64,000 bases of DNA, from assembly GCF_015561195.1 (NCBI RefSeq), contig NZ_JADMSU010000001.1:248001-312000 (forward strand), given 5' to 3'. This DNA is from Collinsella aerofaciens (GTDB taxonomy: Bacteria > Actinomycetota > Coriobacteriia > Coriobacteriales > Coriobacteriaceae). Shown in pieces: positions 1 to 8,929 of the stretch. Both the position numbers and the translations under genes were made by a program. The first letter of the stretch is position 1. Every line of letters begins with the position of its first letter. Below the pieces are notes generated by a model, which made no database searches, had not been told where the DNA came from, and saw nothing but the letters and a program-made list of their open reading frames with translations.

Positions 1-46
1 ACTTTTTGCACACGGCCCATCCCAGTCATGGTAAATCGGTAGCAAA

Positions 47-105
47 ACGGGTTCCGGACCGCTGAATCGTGCCGCATATGGCACGCCCGCAGTCCAGAAC
101 CCGGT
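47..105 (-). terminator. hairpin downstream of argD
   Basis: Arms 47-62 and 89-105 pair around GGGTTC/GAACCC with a few mismatches, and an inner GTGCC/GGCAC stem closes the loop. Read on the minus strand, the structure is followed by GTTTTGC. It lies 24 nt past the argD stop, so it probably ends the arginine operon transcript. The short T tract makes the terminator call moderate. Confidence 0.5.
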
Positions 106-128
106 CCAAATTAAGTTTTTGCGCCGTG

Positions 129-1412
129 TTAGGCCAAAACGTCCGACAGGATCTCGATCAGGCTGTCCACGTCGGCTTCCTCGCAGACAAGCGGCGGCAG
201 GAAACGCAGTGTGTGGGCACCAGTAGCGTTAATCACAGCACCGGCGGCCAGCGCACGGGCAACAATATCATGCGCATCGCCCGCTGCCTCATCCAGGTCG
301 CAGCCGAGCATCAAGCCGCGACCGCGTACCTCGGTAACGTGCGGAAGCTTGGCCAGCGCCTGTTCCATATAGGCGCCCACCTTGGCAGCATGCTCAGCGT
401 AGTCGCCGCGCACGAGCGCGGAGAGCGTCGCGGCGCATGCCGCGACGGCCAAGCAGCTACCGCCAAAGGTCGAGCCGTGGTCGCCGGGCTTAAACACGTC
501 GGCTATCTCCTTCTTTGCCACCACGGCGCCCATGGGAACGCCGTCGGCGATGCCCTTGGCAAGACTCATGATGTCGGGTTCCACGCCATAGGTCTGATAA
601 GCGAACGGTTTGCCGGAGCGGAACAGACCGCACTGGACCTCGTCGGCGATAAGGACGGCACCGGCCTCGTGCGCCAGGTCGCGCGCCGCCGTCATAAACT
701 CCTCGGTCATGGGATGCACACCGCTCTCACCCTGAACCGGCTCGAGCATCACGGCGCAAATCTCGCTTCCCAGCTGCTTAAAGATTGCGCGCAGCTCATC
801 GACATCGTTGGGCGTGCAGGCCACAAAGCCGCCCGGCAGCGGACGGAAGCTGTCCTGCAGCCAATCCTGCATGGTGGCGGCAATGGTCTCGAGCGTACGG
901 CCGTGGAAGCCGCCGCGCATGCATACGATGGTGTTGCCGCCGTTACCAGCACGCTTGGCGTACAGACGCGCGAGCTTCATCGAGCCCTCGTTGGCTTCGG
1001 CACCGGAGTTGGCAAAGAACGTCTCCCATACCTGCTCGTCCGCAGCCGGGGCACCGAGCGCAGCGGCCGTGGTCTCATCGCCGGCGGCAATGGCATCGGC
1101 CAGCACGCGCACACCATCTACGTCGTCGTTGGCAAGCTTGGACAGCAGCGCCGCGACCTGTCCACGCTGCTCGATGTAGAAGTAGTTAGACACATGCAGA
1201 AGCTTTTTGGTCTGCGCCTCGAGCGCCGAAAGCACTGCAGGATTACCGTGGCCTAGGCTACACACGCCAATACCAGCGAGAAAGTCAAGATACTCACGGC
1301 CGTCATCGCCGGTGAGCTTCATGCCGTGGCCCTCGACAAACTCTACCGGAGAGCGACCAAAGGTATGCATAACGTAATGGGATTCGAGCGATTGTTGAGT
1401 TGCAAGTGACAT
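129..1412 (-). CDS. argD: acetylornithine aminotransferase
   Basis: This PLP enzyme converts N-acetylglutamate semialdehyde to N2-acetylornithine in arginine synthesis. The 427-residue protein has the class-III aminotransferase layout: the LIADEVQCGLFRSG segment carries the aspartate that binds the pyridine nitrogen, and SLAKG carries the Schiff-base lysine. The length is slightly above the usual 390-410 because of an insertion near residues 95-120 (the DVDGVRVLADAIAAGDETT region). ATG 1412 follows an AAAGG site. It is the last gene of argC-argJ-argB-argD, 69 nt behind argB. ArgD enzymes can also act as succinyldiaminopimelate aminotransferase, but the operon points to arginine. Confidence 0.95.
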   Translation of the reverse strand: MSLATQQSLESHYVMHTFGRSPVEFVEGHGMKLTGDDGREYLDFLAGIGVCSLGHGNPAVLSALEAQTKKLLHVSNYFYIEQRGQVAALLSKLANDDVDGVRVLADAIAAGDETTAAALGAPAADEQVWETFFANSGAEANEGSMKLARLYAKRAGNGGNTIVCMRGGFHGRTLETIAATMQDWLQDSFRPLPGGFVACTPNDVDELRAIFKQLGSEICAVMLEPVQGESGVHPMTEEFMTAARDLAHEAGAVLIADEVQCGLFRSGKPFAYQTYGVEPDIMSLAKGIADGVPMGAVVAKKEIADVFKPGDHGSTFGGSCLAVAACAATLSALVRGDYAEHAAKVGAYMEQALAKLPHVTEVRGRGLMLGCDLDEAAGDAHDIVARALAAGAVINATGAHTLRFLPPLVCEEADVDSLIEILSDVLA

Positions 1413-1481
1413 GGGATGCCTTTCGTTGGGCGCCGTACGGCGCAGGGCTATGGGTGCAGGGACGCGACGACCGCGGGTCAG

Positions 1482-2462
1482 CTAGACCGTCTGGAGCTTC
1501 TCGACCTCGTCGAGGTTCTCGGTCAGGCGCGCGGCAAAGGTCGAAAGCGGGTGCGGATGCGTATCGAATTCGTAGGCCGTCTCGGTGGAGTGGATCACGG
1601 TACCGACGCCAGCATCGGTCAGCAGCTCCAGCAGCAGCGAGTGCGGCGTCGTGCCGTTGATGATGTGCGCGCGAAATACGCCACCAGCAAGCGCATCGAC
1701 AGCGGCGCGCAGCTTGGGGATCATGCCCTTATCGACCTCGCCGCCGTAGAGCATCTCGTTGACCTCGTCGAGCGTCAGGTTGGAGATGAGCGAATCCTTA
1801 TCGCTAAAGTCCTTGTACAGGCCGTCGACGTCGGTCAAGAAGATCGCCTTGTGCGCATGAAGCGCCGCCGCAACGGCGCCGGCGGCGGTGTCGGCATTGA
1901 TGTTGAAGAAGCCACCGTCCTCCCCCACCGCGACCGTGGCGATAACGGGAATGTACTCACTGTCGAGCAAACGCTCGATATAGTCGGTGTTGACGTGCGT
2001 GACCTTGCCTACGCGGCCGAGCTCTGGGTCGAGCGGCTCGGCGATAAGGGTGCCGGCGTCGCTGCCGGACACGCCCACGGCCAGGTTGCCGTGGTGGTTG
2101 AGCGCCGCGACCAGCTCCTGATTGACCTTGCCGCCCAGTACCTCGCGCACGATATCCATGGTGGCAGGCGTAGTCACGCGCTGGCCGTTCTTAAACTCGA
2201 CGGGGATGTCGTAGTGGCTGAGCGCCTCGTTGATGGCCTTGCCGCCACCGTGCACGATAACAGGGCGCATGCCGATAATCTTGAGCAGGACGATGTCGCT
2301 CATCACGTCACGGCGCAGCTGCTCGTCGACCATGGCGGCACCGCCGTACTTGATAACGACCGTCTTACCGGTCAGGTTCTTAATCCACGGCAGCGCCTCG
2401 AACAGCAGCTGCGCGGTAACTTCGTTGGATTCGCTCGAGCGACAGTCGCGTGCGAACTTCAT
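1482..2462 (-). CDS. argB: acetylglutamate kinase
   Basis: It phosphorylates N-acetylglutamate, the second and usually feedback-inhibited step of arginine synthesis. The amino-acid-kinase fold shows at VIKYGGAAM (phosphate-binding lysine and glycines), VHGGGKAI (substrate loop) and LTDVDGLYKD. I place the start at ATG 2462 (MKFARDC), where GAGG precedes the ATG by about 6 nt. A longer in-frame ATG at 2534 would add 24 basic residues and lies only 10 nt past the end of argJ without a convincing ribosome site. The resulting 326 residues include a short N-terminal extension before the kinase core. The C-terminal residues after HSTETAYEF are less conserved in the family. Confidence 0.94.
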   Translation of the reverse strand: MKFARDCRSSESNEVTAQLLFEALPWIKNLTGKTVVIKYGGAAMVDEQLRRDVMSDIVLLKIIGMRPVIVHGGGKAINEALSHYDIPVEFKNGQRVTTPATMDIVREVLGGKVNQELVAALNHHGNLAVGVSGSDAGTLIAEPLDPELGRVGKVTHVNTDYIERLLDSEYIPVIATVAVGEDGGFFNINADTAAGAVAAALHAHKAIFLTDVDGLYKDFSDKDSLISNLTLDEVNEMLYGGEVDKGMIPKLRAAVDALAGGVFRAHIINGTTPHSLLLELLTDAGVGTVIHSTETAYEFDTHPHPLSTFAARLTENLDEVEKLQTV

Positions 2463-2543
2463 AGTCTGCCTCGTCTTTCGTGTAGCTATCGCGCCGCACC
2501 TCGTTGCCCGCGATTGCAGCGGGACGCGCGGCACATCGGGAGT

Positions 2544-3812
2544 CTAGGAACGGTAGTCGCCGTTAATGGAGATGTACTCGTGCGTGAGGTCGCAAGTCCA
2601 CACGGTGGTCGCCGCGTCCCCTGCGCCCAGGTCTGCCGAGATCACGATCTCGGGCGCCTCAAAGCGACGCAGCGCCTCGTCCTCGTCAAAGGGAACGGTC
2701 AGGCCATCACGGCAGACGGGCATACCCATCATGTCGATGGACACATCTTCTTGGTTAAACTGCACGCCGCACTTGCCGAGCGCCATGGCAACGCGGCCCC
2801 AGTTGCAGTCGTGGCCGGCGATGCAGGTCTTGACGAGCGGCGAGTTGGCGACAGCACGAGCGGCGATATCGGCCTCCTCGTCGTTGGCGGCGCCGGTGAC
2901 GTTAACCGTCACGAGTTTGGATGCGCCCTCGCCATCTGCGGCGATGTTGCGCGCCAGGCTCTCGCACACCTCATGCACGGCAAAGGCCAGCTCGTCGAAG
3001 GCGTCAGAGCCCTCGACAATAGGCTCGGCATCTGCGGCAGCGGCGCCGGAGGCAAGCATGATGCAGGTGTCGTTAGTCGAGGTGTCGGAATCGACCGTTA
3101 CCTTGTTGAAGGTCTGCTTGACGGTGGAGAGCAACAGGGCGTGGAGCGCCGCCGGCTCGACGGGGGCATCGGTGGTGATAACAGCGATCATGGTGGCCAT
3201 GTTGGGCATGATCATGCCCGAGCCCTTGCACATTCCGCCTACCGTATAGACATTGTCCGCATGACCCGCGGCCTCGCTGCGGTAACACACGGCATACTCC
3301 TTGGAGTGCGTGTCGGTCGTCATGATGGCGCGAGCGGCATCGGCGCCACCGTGGGCGGAGAGCGCCTCGTAGGCAGCAGGAATGGCGGTCTCAAACGTGT
3401 CGATCGGCAGAATCTGGCCAATTACGCCCGTGGAGGCGACCAGAATCTGCTGGGGCTCGCAGCCGATGACCTGCGAGGCGATGTTGCAGGTCTCGCGCGC
3501 GCAGGCAAGACCGGTCTCACCCGTGGCGGCGTTGGCATTGCCAGAGTTGACCGAAACGCCGGCAATGACGCCGTAGCCCTTGTCGGCGCCGCCCAAGTTG
3601 GCACGGCTCACCTGCACGGGCGCCGCACAAAAGCGGTTAGTCGTAAACACACCGGCCCCGGGACAGGGTTTATCGGGCACGACGAGCGCGTAATCCAGGC
3701 GCTCGGGATTCATGCGGAATCCGGCATGGATGCCCGCCGCCTTAAAGCCGGCCGCCGCCGTTACGCCGCCCTCTACGGCACGAATCATGATATCAAACTG
3801 CTCAGCATTCAT
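2544..3812 (-). CDS. argJ: bifunctional glutamate N-acetyltransferase / ornithine acetyltransferase
   Basis: It recycles the acetyl group from acetylornithine to glutamate. The 422-residue precursor has the family's self-cleavage segment NMATMIAVITTDA; cleavage is expected at the Ala-Thr bond of ATM, giving alpha and beta chains with Thr as nucleophile. MCKGSGMI just before it and the final SINGDYRS also fit the family. Whether it can also use acetyl-CoA cannot be decided from sequence; no separate argA is seen here. It follows argC by 134 nt, and that gap contains a terminator, so expression may differ from argC. Confidence 0.95.
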   Translation of the reverse strand: MNAEQFDIMIRAVEGGVTAAAGFKAAGIHAGFRMNPERLDYALVVPDKPCPGAGVFTTNRFCAAPVQVSRANLGGADKGYGVIAGVSVNSGNANAATGETGLACARETCNIASQVIGCEPQQILVASTGVIGQILPIDTFETAIPAAYEALSAHGGADAARAIMTTDTHSKEYAVCYRSEAAGHADNVYTVGGMCKGSGMIMPNMATMIAVITTDAPVEPAALHALLLSTVKQTFNKVTVDSDTSTNDTCIMLASGAAAADAEPIVEGSDAFDELAFAVHEVCESLARNIAADGEGASKLVTVNVTGAANDEEADIAARAVANSPLVKTCIAGHDCNWGRVAMALGKCGVQFNQEDVSIDMMGMPVCRDGLTVPFDEDEALRRFEAPEIVISADLGAGDAATTVWTCDLTHEYISINGDYRS

Positions 3813-3838
3813 CGTCTTTATGACTCCTTATGTCAAAC

Positions 3839-3917
3839 AAAAAAGGGGCATCGGTTGGTGCGCCATGCCAGCCACAATCATGAGACCAGCTTAAGAGTGG
3901 CGCCCCACTCGATGCCC
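3839..3917 (-). terminator. intra-operon terminator between argC and argJ
   Basis: On the minus strand, GGGCATCG (3910-3917) pairs with CGATGCCC (3846-3853). The stem extends inward by a TGGNGCGCCA match to about 20 bp with few mismatches, and a T run (complement of A6 at 3839-3844) follows. This is a textbook intrinsic terminator, yet argJ begins only 27 nt later. It may set argC expression above argJBD or be an attenuator. I found no T-box or leader peptide. Confidence 0.75.
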
Positions 3918-3946
3918 GACTACCAAATCGTTAACAATCGAATGTG

Positions 3947-5017
3947 CTACACCGGGCACGCCACCGTGGGCAAGCCTCGTCGCTCGTCAAAACCAAAGAT
4001 GATGTTGGCGCACTGGACCGCCTGGCCTGCTGCACCCTTGCACAGATTGTCGATGGCGCCCGTAGCCACCAGGACGCCCGCGCGTTTGTTGAGCGCGAGG
4101 CCGATCTGGGCGGCGTTGGTGCCGACGACCGAAGCCGTCTTGGGCTGCTGACCGGAATCGAGTACGCGCACGAAGGTGCGACCGGCGTAGAACTGCTTGT
4201 AATGGTCGACAACGTCCTCAAGGGTCAAGGTATCGATAGCCTGCGGCGCAAGCGGCATCGTCACCGTAGAGAGCAGACCGCGCTTGAGCGGTGCCAGGTG
4301 CGGGGTAAAGACAACACGATCGGTTAGGCCCAAGATCTGCTCGATTTCGGGCGTGTGGCGATGCTTGCCCACGCCATAGGCCTCCAGGTTTTCGTCCGCG
4401 CTGCAAAAATGCGTACGGGCGTTGCAGGACTTACCGGCACCCGTTACACCGCTGATAGCGTCAACGATCACGGGGCCGCTCTGGGCAACCCAGCCGACGC
4501 GCACGGCAGGCGCGGCGGCAAGGCTCGTTGCGGTGGGATAGCAACCGGCGCAGGCGACCAGTACGGGCTTGCCATCGGCGTGGTCGGATGCAGCGGTCTC
4601 CAAATCCTGGCAGAACAGCTCGGGCAGACCAAAGGCACGGCTCTTGAGTAGCTCGGGGCTCGTGTGCTCGGCGGCATACCAGGCCTCAAAGGTGGCCGGA
4701 TCGCTCAGGCGATAGTCGGCCGAGAGGTCAATGCAGGAGACTCCCGCGGCAAGCAGGGCGGGCACCTGTGCCATGGCAGCCGTGTGCGGCACGGCCAAAA
4801 AGACCGCGTCGCAGTTCTTGAGCTCGGGGGCATCGTGCGTCGTGAAGACAAGATCGCTCACGCCGGTGAAGCTCGGGTACACCGCAGACAACGGCTGGCC
4901 GGCATCGGCGTTAGACGTAATGGCAGCAAGTTCAAACTCGGGATGACCGAGGACGAGGCGAATGAGCTCGGCGCCGGCATATCCAGCCGCACCAACGATT
5001 CCAACCTTTAATGACAT
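3947..5017 (-). CDS. argC: N-acetyl-gamma-glutamyl-phosphate reductase
   Basis: It reduces N-acetylglutamyl phosphate to the semialdehyde with NADPH. The 356 residues begin with the Rossmann motif GIVGAAGYAGAELIR. The catalytic cysteine lies in VACAGCYPT and the conserved GKHRHTPEIEQ segment supplies the histidine region. Start ATG 5017 has AAGGAG eight bases upstream. It is the first gene of the arginine cluster and carries the ARG-box pair in its leader region, so ArgR control by arginine is the likely regulation. No argR gene is in the window. Confidence 0.96.
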   Translation of the reverse strand: MSLKVGIVGAAGYAGAELIRLVLGHPEFELAAITSNADAGQPLSAVYPSFTGVSDLVFTTHDAPELKNCDAVFLAVPHTAAMAQVPALLAAGVSCIDLSADYRLSDPATFEAWYAAEHTSPELLKSRAFGLPELFCQDLETAASDHADGKPVLVACAGCYPTATSLAAAPAVRVGWVAQSGPVIVDAISGVTGAGKSCNARTHFCSADENLEAYGVGKHRHTPEIEQILGLTDRVVFTPHLAPLKRGLLSTVTMPLAPQAIDTLTLEDVVDHYKQFYAGRTFVRVLDSGQQPKTASVVGTNAAQIGLALNKRAGVLVATGAIDNLCKGAAGQAVQCANIIFGFDERRGLPTVACPV

Positions 5018-5100
5018 ATCAGACTCCTTGTCTGCAGTTATGCACCAATACGCATCCTGCAGCCGTCGTTATGAAGTGAGTTGAAACTTTAGCACCAAAA

Positions 5101-5139
5101 GATGCATATATACGCAAATCTTTTGCATATTCATGCATT
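5101..5139. promoter_or_regulatory. tandem ARG boxes (putative ArgR operator)
   Basis: Two imperfect palindromes, TGCATATATACGCA (5103-5116) and TGCATATTCATGCA (5124-5137), have centres exactly 21 bp apart. The known ArgR/AhrC operator is a pair of 18-bp boxes with core TGAAT-N4-ATTCA separated by 3 bp, which gives the same spacing. They lie 84-122 bp before argC. The family match and the spacing are seen; binding is inferred. Confidence 0.75.
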
Positions 5140-5175
5140 GAAACAGTCCCGACACATTCACTCAAAGGAATTGAC

Positions 5176-5236
5176 AAATAAACATGGGCCCCATATTGCC
5201 CAGTGCACCTTACGGTGACGTTGCAATGTGGGGCCC
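5176..5236 (-). terminator. terminator of the flavin-transport operon
   Basis: GGGCCCCATATTG (5186-5198) pairs with CAATGTGGGGCCC (5224-5236) over 13 bp with one G-T pair, and an inner CACC/GGTG hairpin occupies the loop. On the minus strand it is followed by ATGTTTATTTGT. It is 46 nt past the stop of the last PPOX gene. Confidence 0.65.
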
Positions 5237-5282
5237 GCTACATGCGAGAATTTGAATTGTCGAAACTTGCTGAGAGACTCGT

Positions 5283-5693
5283 TTAGAGCTCGACCGGCAC
5301 CCATTCGTCGTGGTTGCAGATAAAGGCCTCGGGTTCCTCCACGCTAAAGAAGACGAGCGTGGGATCGTCTGCGCCCTCGTAGTGCTCGCCTAGGCGCTCC
5401 AGGTGCTTCCAACCTGCCTTGCGCATATCGGGAGCGGCCTGGTCATCCAGGCCCGCATGCCCGCGCAAGATGAGCCAGCCATGGCCCGGCCACCAGCTCG
5501 TGGCCTCAAAGCGTTGATTTTGCAGCAGCTCTTGCCACACGTCTTTGGTGCGCGCCGTTACAAACCACAGCTTGCCGTCCTGAATCTGCGCAAACGAAAA
5601 CGGACGCACATGCGGCTGTCCATCCACGCTCGTCGCCAGATACCACGCCGGCACCGACGTCAGATACTCCAACACCGTATTCAATCCGTCCAT
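5283..5693 (-). CDS. pyridoxamine 5'-phosphate oxidase-fold (FMN-binding) protein
   Basis: A 136-residue single-domain split-barrel protein of the PPOX-like family, whose members bind FMN (sometimes F420 or haem). Typical features are VPAWYLATSVDGQPHVRPFSF near the N terminus and GKLWFVTARTKDVWQEL, the strand-helix segment usually near the flavin phosphate. Start ATG 5693 is chosen because AGGAGG ends five bases before it; an upstream in-frame ATG at 5708 contains that ribosome site in its own codons. It is the last gene of the FMN-riboswitch operon and about 45% alike by eye to its neighbour, so the pair looks like a tandem duplication. The substrate is unknown. Confidence 0.85.
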   Translation of the reverse strand: MDGLNTVLEYLTSVPAWYLATSVDGQPHVRPFSFAQIQDGKLWFVTARTKDVWQELLQNQRFEATSWWPGHGWLILRGHAGLDDQAAPDMRKAGWKHLERLGEHYEGADDPTLVFFSVEEPEAFICNHDEWVPVEL

Positions 5694-5747
5694 GTGTCCT
5701 CCTGGCACTAGTCTTTTTGGGCCGGGGCTGTTTTAGCTGCCCTAGGG

Positions 5748-6194
5748 TTAAAGCTCCAGGCGCTCCTCGCTGCCGTCGATATCACAGAAGCGGGCAGCGA
5801 TATTGCGCACCGAGAAAAACGCAAGGCGACCGTCGCTGGCGCCCTCGTGGTCTTCGCCGATGCCCACCATGTGCTTAAAGCCGGCTTGGCGCACCCGGTC
5901 GCTCACGACCGCGTCGTCCTCGAGCGCGGCCTCGCCGGTCAGCACAATCCAACACTCCCCCGGTTTCCAACCCGAAACCTCAAACTTGGGATTCGTGCTG
6001 AGCTCGGCCCACACGTCCTTATCGCGCGAGGTGCAAAACCACAGCTTGCCATCATCGACCATGGCAAACGAGAACGGCCTCACGCGCGGCTGATGTCCGT
6101 CCGTCACGTCAATCGTGGCGAGATACCACGCCGGAATACGCCTAAGATACGAACAGGCGCGCTCGAGCTGCGCCGTGCGGTCGTTGTCGGTCAT
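5748..6194 (-). CDS. pyridoxamine 5'-phosphate oxidase-fold (FMN-binding) protein, paralogue
   Basis: A 148-residue PPOX-fold protein, paralogous to the gene that follows it. It shares IPAWYLATIDVTDGHQPRVRPFSF and GKLWFCTSRDKDVWAEL, the latter probably at the flavin site. ATG 6194 follows AAAGGGA. It lies 30 nt behind ecfT in the riboswitch operon. A flavin-binding product in a flavin-uptake operon fits either a flavoenzyme made when FMN is scarce or a flavin chaperone or store; this is inference. Pyridoxamine-phosphate oxidase itself is unlikely because the protein is much shorter than PdxH. Confidence 0.85.
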   Translation of the reverse strand: MTDNDRTAQLERACSYLRRIPAWYLATIDVTDGHQPRVRPFSFAMVDDGKLWFCTSRDKDVWAELSTNPKFEVSGWKPGECWIVLTGEAALEDDAVVSDRVRQAGFKHMVGIGEDHEGASDGRLAFFSVRNIAARFCDIDGSEERLEL

Positions 6195-6224
6195 GGGAAT
6201 CCCTTTCCTGCGCTCGAATCGCGC

Positions 6225-7025
6225 CTAAACAAGTTGAAGATTGATGACGATGACGCAGATGAGCAGCAGCGCTGTCACCACCGCCGCCAACGCATCGCCG
6301 CGGCCAAATGCAAGCGCATGCAAACGCGTGCGGCCCTGCTCGCCATGATAGCAACGGGCATTCATGGCGGCAGACAGCGTTTCGGCATGACGGAACACAC
6401 CCGTGAACAGCGGAATCGCCACACTGCCGAGCATACGCACGCCGCCGAGCGGGCCTCCCGTCACGCGCGCACCGCGGCTCGCCTGCGCATCGGCCGTCTG
6501 CTTTATCTCGGTGGCAAACTGCGGCATAAAGCGCAGCGCGATGCCCATGATCATGCCGAGCTCGTGCGCAGGAAGTCCCACACGCGCAAACGGCGCGAGC
6601 AGGCGCTCAAAGCCCGCGGTGAGGTCGAGCGTCGGTGTGGTGAGCGTGATAGCGCTCATACCGGCCATCATCAAAGTCAGGCGGCACGCCATAAAGACGG
6701 CGGAATGCATCGAGCCCTCGCTTATCTGCAAAAAGCCGAGCTGCCACAGAATGCGCCCACTCTGATCGGTAAACAAGTTGAGCACCGCGACCACCGCGAC
6801 GATCGCCAGCAGCGGCGCCATCGATGACAGGACGCGACGAACCGGCACCCGAGACACGGCATAGGTCAGCACAACGAAAATTGCGACCGGGGCCAGTCCG
6901 CGGAAGCTGCTGACTGTGAGCGTCGTGATCAGAAACACAAAGCCCAGGAGCAACTTAGTTCGCGGGTCCAGGCGGTGAATCGCACTATCGCCGGGATAGT
7001 AGCTGCCAAACGAAAACGCCTCCAT
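6225..7025 (-). CDS. ecfT: energy-coupling factor transporter transmembrane protein EcfT
   Basis: The T subunit couples the two ECF ATPases to the S component. The 266 residues start with SYYPGDSAIHRLDPRTKLL, typical of EcfT, followed by several hydrophobic helices. The cytoplasmic coupling region carries the Ala-Arg-Gly type motif (AQASRGARVTGG, about residues 180-191) that meets the ATPase grooves. The start overlaps the ATPase stop by one base (TAATG), which implies translational coupling. With the upstream genes it forms a complete S-AA'-T cassette. Confidence 0.92.
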   Translation of the reverse strand: MEAFSFGSYYPGDSAIHRLDPRTKLLLGFVFLITTLTVSSFRGLAPVAIFVVLTYAVSRVPVRRVLSSMAPLLAIVAVVAVLNLFTDQSGRILWQLGFLQISEGSMHSAVFMACRLTLMMAGMSAITLTTPTLDLTAGFERLLAPFARVGLPAHELGMIMGIALRFMPQFATEIKQTADAQASRGARVTGGPLGGVRMLGSVAIPLFTGVFRHAETLSAAMNARCYHGEQGRTRLHALAFGRGDALAAVVTALLLICVIVINLQLV

Positions 7026-8929
7026 TAGCAGCCCTCCTCTCGCGCGACCGTCTTGGATTTAGCAATGTCCGCGACGTTAGAAGGACCGCCCGAGCGACCG
7101 ATTAGCAGGTCCACCAACTCGCCTGCCAGCGACTCAACCGTATAGAGCCCGCCGCGACGCAGCGGCACGCCCACCTCCGTAAGCGCCAGCGCCATACGCT
7201 GGGCGGCGGGAACGCCCAAGCCGATCGACTTGAGCTCATCGGCATGCGCAAACACCTGCGCGGGGGTTCCCTCGGCAAACACCGCGCCTTCGTTCATTAC
7301 GACGATGCGGTCGCAGCAATTGGCCAGGTCATCCATGCTGTGCGAAACCATGACAACGGTCAGGCCCTCGCGATGGAGCCGATCGATGAGCCCTAGGAGA
7401 TCCCTGCGGGCAGCCGGATCGAGCCCCGCCATGGGTTCATCGAGCACCAGGACTTCGGGCTCCATGGCGAGCACGCCGGCGAATGCCACACGCCGTTGCT
7501 GACCGCCCGAAAGCTCAAAGGGACTCTTGTCGCCGACCGTGGAAAGATCGAGGCCCACGCGCGAGAGCGATGACTCGACACGACGGTCGACTTCATCTTG
7601 CGGCAAGCCAAGGTTGTGCGGACCAAACGCCACGTCCTGCGCCACGGTTTCGGCAAACAGCTGACGCTCAGGATACTGAAACACCACGCCGACCTTGGCC
7701 TTAACCGCAGTGGCGTCTTTCTTGTTTGATAGGTCGAGCCCCAGCGCGCAAACGCTTCCCTCCTGGGGACGAATCAAACCGTTGAGATGCTGGACCAGCG
7801 TCGACTTACCCGAACCGGTATGACCTGCCAAACCCAGGAACTCGCCGCGACGCACCGTCAGCGATACATCGCGCAGCGCCCACGGGCTGCTGGGGTCGTT
7901 TCCCCAGAGAGCCTGTTTGTTCGATTTGCCCGCAGTGGCCGAGCGCTTATGCCAGCGGCGGCGCTCGCGCGGACTGAGCGAATAACTGTACGAAACACGG
8001 GATAGCTCGATGACGGGCTCCGACGCGTTGCCCTCGTTGTCTACCGGAACAGTGCCGTCAGCGATTTCCAACTGGGATACGGAAGACTGCCCCGCGATGT
8101 CTGCCCCACTTCGCTCGGCATAAGCCTGCGCAATCTCGGCGACCATATCCGCCTCACGCACCTGTGCGCAAACGGGCACGCCCTTCGCACGAAGCGACCT
8201 GCCCAGACAGCACGACGCCGGCATATCCAGGTTGAGCTGCGCAAGTTCGTCTGCCCGCGTCAAGATTTCCTCGGGCTTACCGAGCATGGCAACGCGCCCC
8301 GCCCGAAACACCGCGACACGATCGGCCTCGGCGGCCTCTTCCATAAAGTGCGTAATCATCACGATGGTCATGCCGCGAGCGTGCAACGCGCGGCAAGCCT
8401 TCATGAGGCCCTTGCGTCCACGCGGATCGAGCATCGAGGAAGCCTCGTCCAATATGAGCACGCGCGGTTCCATGGCGAGCACGCCGGCAAGCGCCACGCG
8501 CTGCTTTTGGCCGCCCGAAAGCGCATGGGTCTCGTGGCACTCAAAGCCCACCAGGCCCACGCCCTTCAGCGCCTCGCGTACGCGCTGCGCAATTTGCGCC
8601 GATGGCACGCCAAGGTTTTCGGGACCAAACGCAACGTCATCTTCGACAAGCGTTGCCACCAGCTGATCATCGGGATTCTGGAATACCATGCCCGCGGTCG
8701 AGCGAATGTCGTAGACCAGCTCGGGATCGGACGCATCCATGCCGTTAATGCGCACCGTGCCCGCATCGGGCTGCAGCAGCGCATTCAGATGCTTGGCAAA
8801 CGTCGACTTGCCCGACCCATTGCCACCGAGGATGCAGAAAAACTCGCCGTCCTCGATATTCAGATCGACGCCGTCGAGTGCCGGTACGGCACCGTCATAG
8901 CTAAAGGAAACGCCCCGACACTCAATCAT
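7025..8929 (-). CDS. fused energy-coupling factor ATPase (EcfA-EcfA' tandem)
   Basis: Two ABC ATPase domains are joined in one 634-residue chain, where many bacteria encode two separate EcfA subunits. Domain 1 (about 1-235) has GGNGSGKST, LSGGQKQR and Walker B LILDEA. Domain 2 (about 305-560) has GHTGSGKST, LSGGQQRR and LVLDEP. Between them lies a roughly 70-residue linker containing a basic RERRRWHKRS stretch. The start overlaps the ribU stop as ATGA. The fusion fixes a 1:1 ratio of the two ATPases and powers the transporter with EcfT and the S component. Confidence 0.93.
   Translation of the reverse strand: MIECRGVSFSYDGAVPALDGVDLNIEDGEFFCILGGNGSGKSTFAKHLNALLQPDAGTVRINGMDASDPELVYDIRSTAGMVFQNPDDQLVATLVEDDVAFGPENLGVPSAQIAQRVREALKGVGLVGFECHETHALSGGQKQRVALAGVLAMEPRVLILDEASSMLDPRGRKGLMKACRALHARGMTIVMITHFMEEAAEADRVAVFRAGRVAMLGKPEEILTRADELAQLNLDMPASCCLGRSLRAKGVPVCAQVREADMVAEIAQAYAERSGADIAGQSSVSQLEIADGTVPVDNEGNASEPVIELSRVSYSYSLSPRERRRWHKRSATAGKSNKQALWGNDPSSPWALRDVSLTVRRGEFLGLAGHTGSGKSTLVQHLNGLIRPQEGSVCALGLDLSNKKDATAVKAKVGVVFQYPERQLFAETVAQDVAFGPHNLGLPQDEVDRRVESSLSRVGLDLSTVGDKSPFELSGGQQRRVAFAGVLAMEPEVLVLDEPMAGLDPAARRDLLGLIDRLHREGLTVVMVSHSMDDLANCCDRIVVMNEGAVFAEGTPAQVFAHADELKSIGLGVPAAQRMALALTEVGVPLRRGGLYTVESLAGELVDLLIGRSGGPSNVADIAKSKTVAREEGC

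Noticed and set aside
3813-3946. T-box or leader-peptide attenuator between argC and argJ
   Set aside because: No T-box bulge sequence, no Arg-rich short frame; only an intrinsic terminator is supported.
1416-4151. 911-codon plus-strand frame over argB and argJ
   Set aside because: Shadow of well-recognised minus-strand genes; the translation is His/Gly/Asp-rich without any domain.
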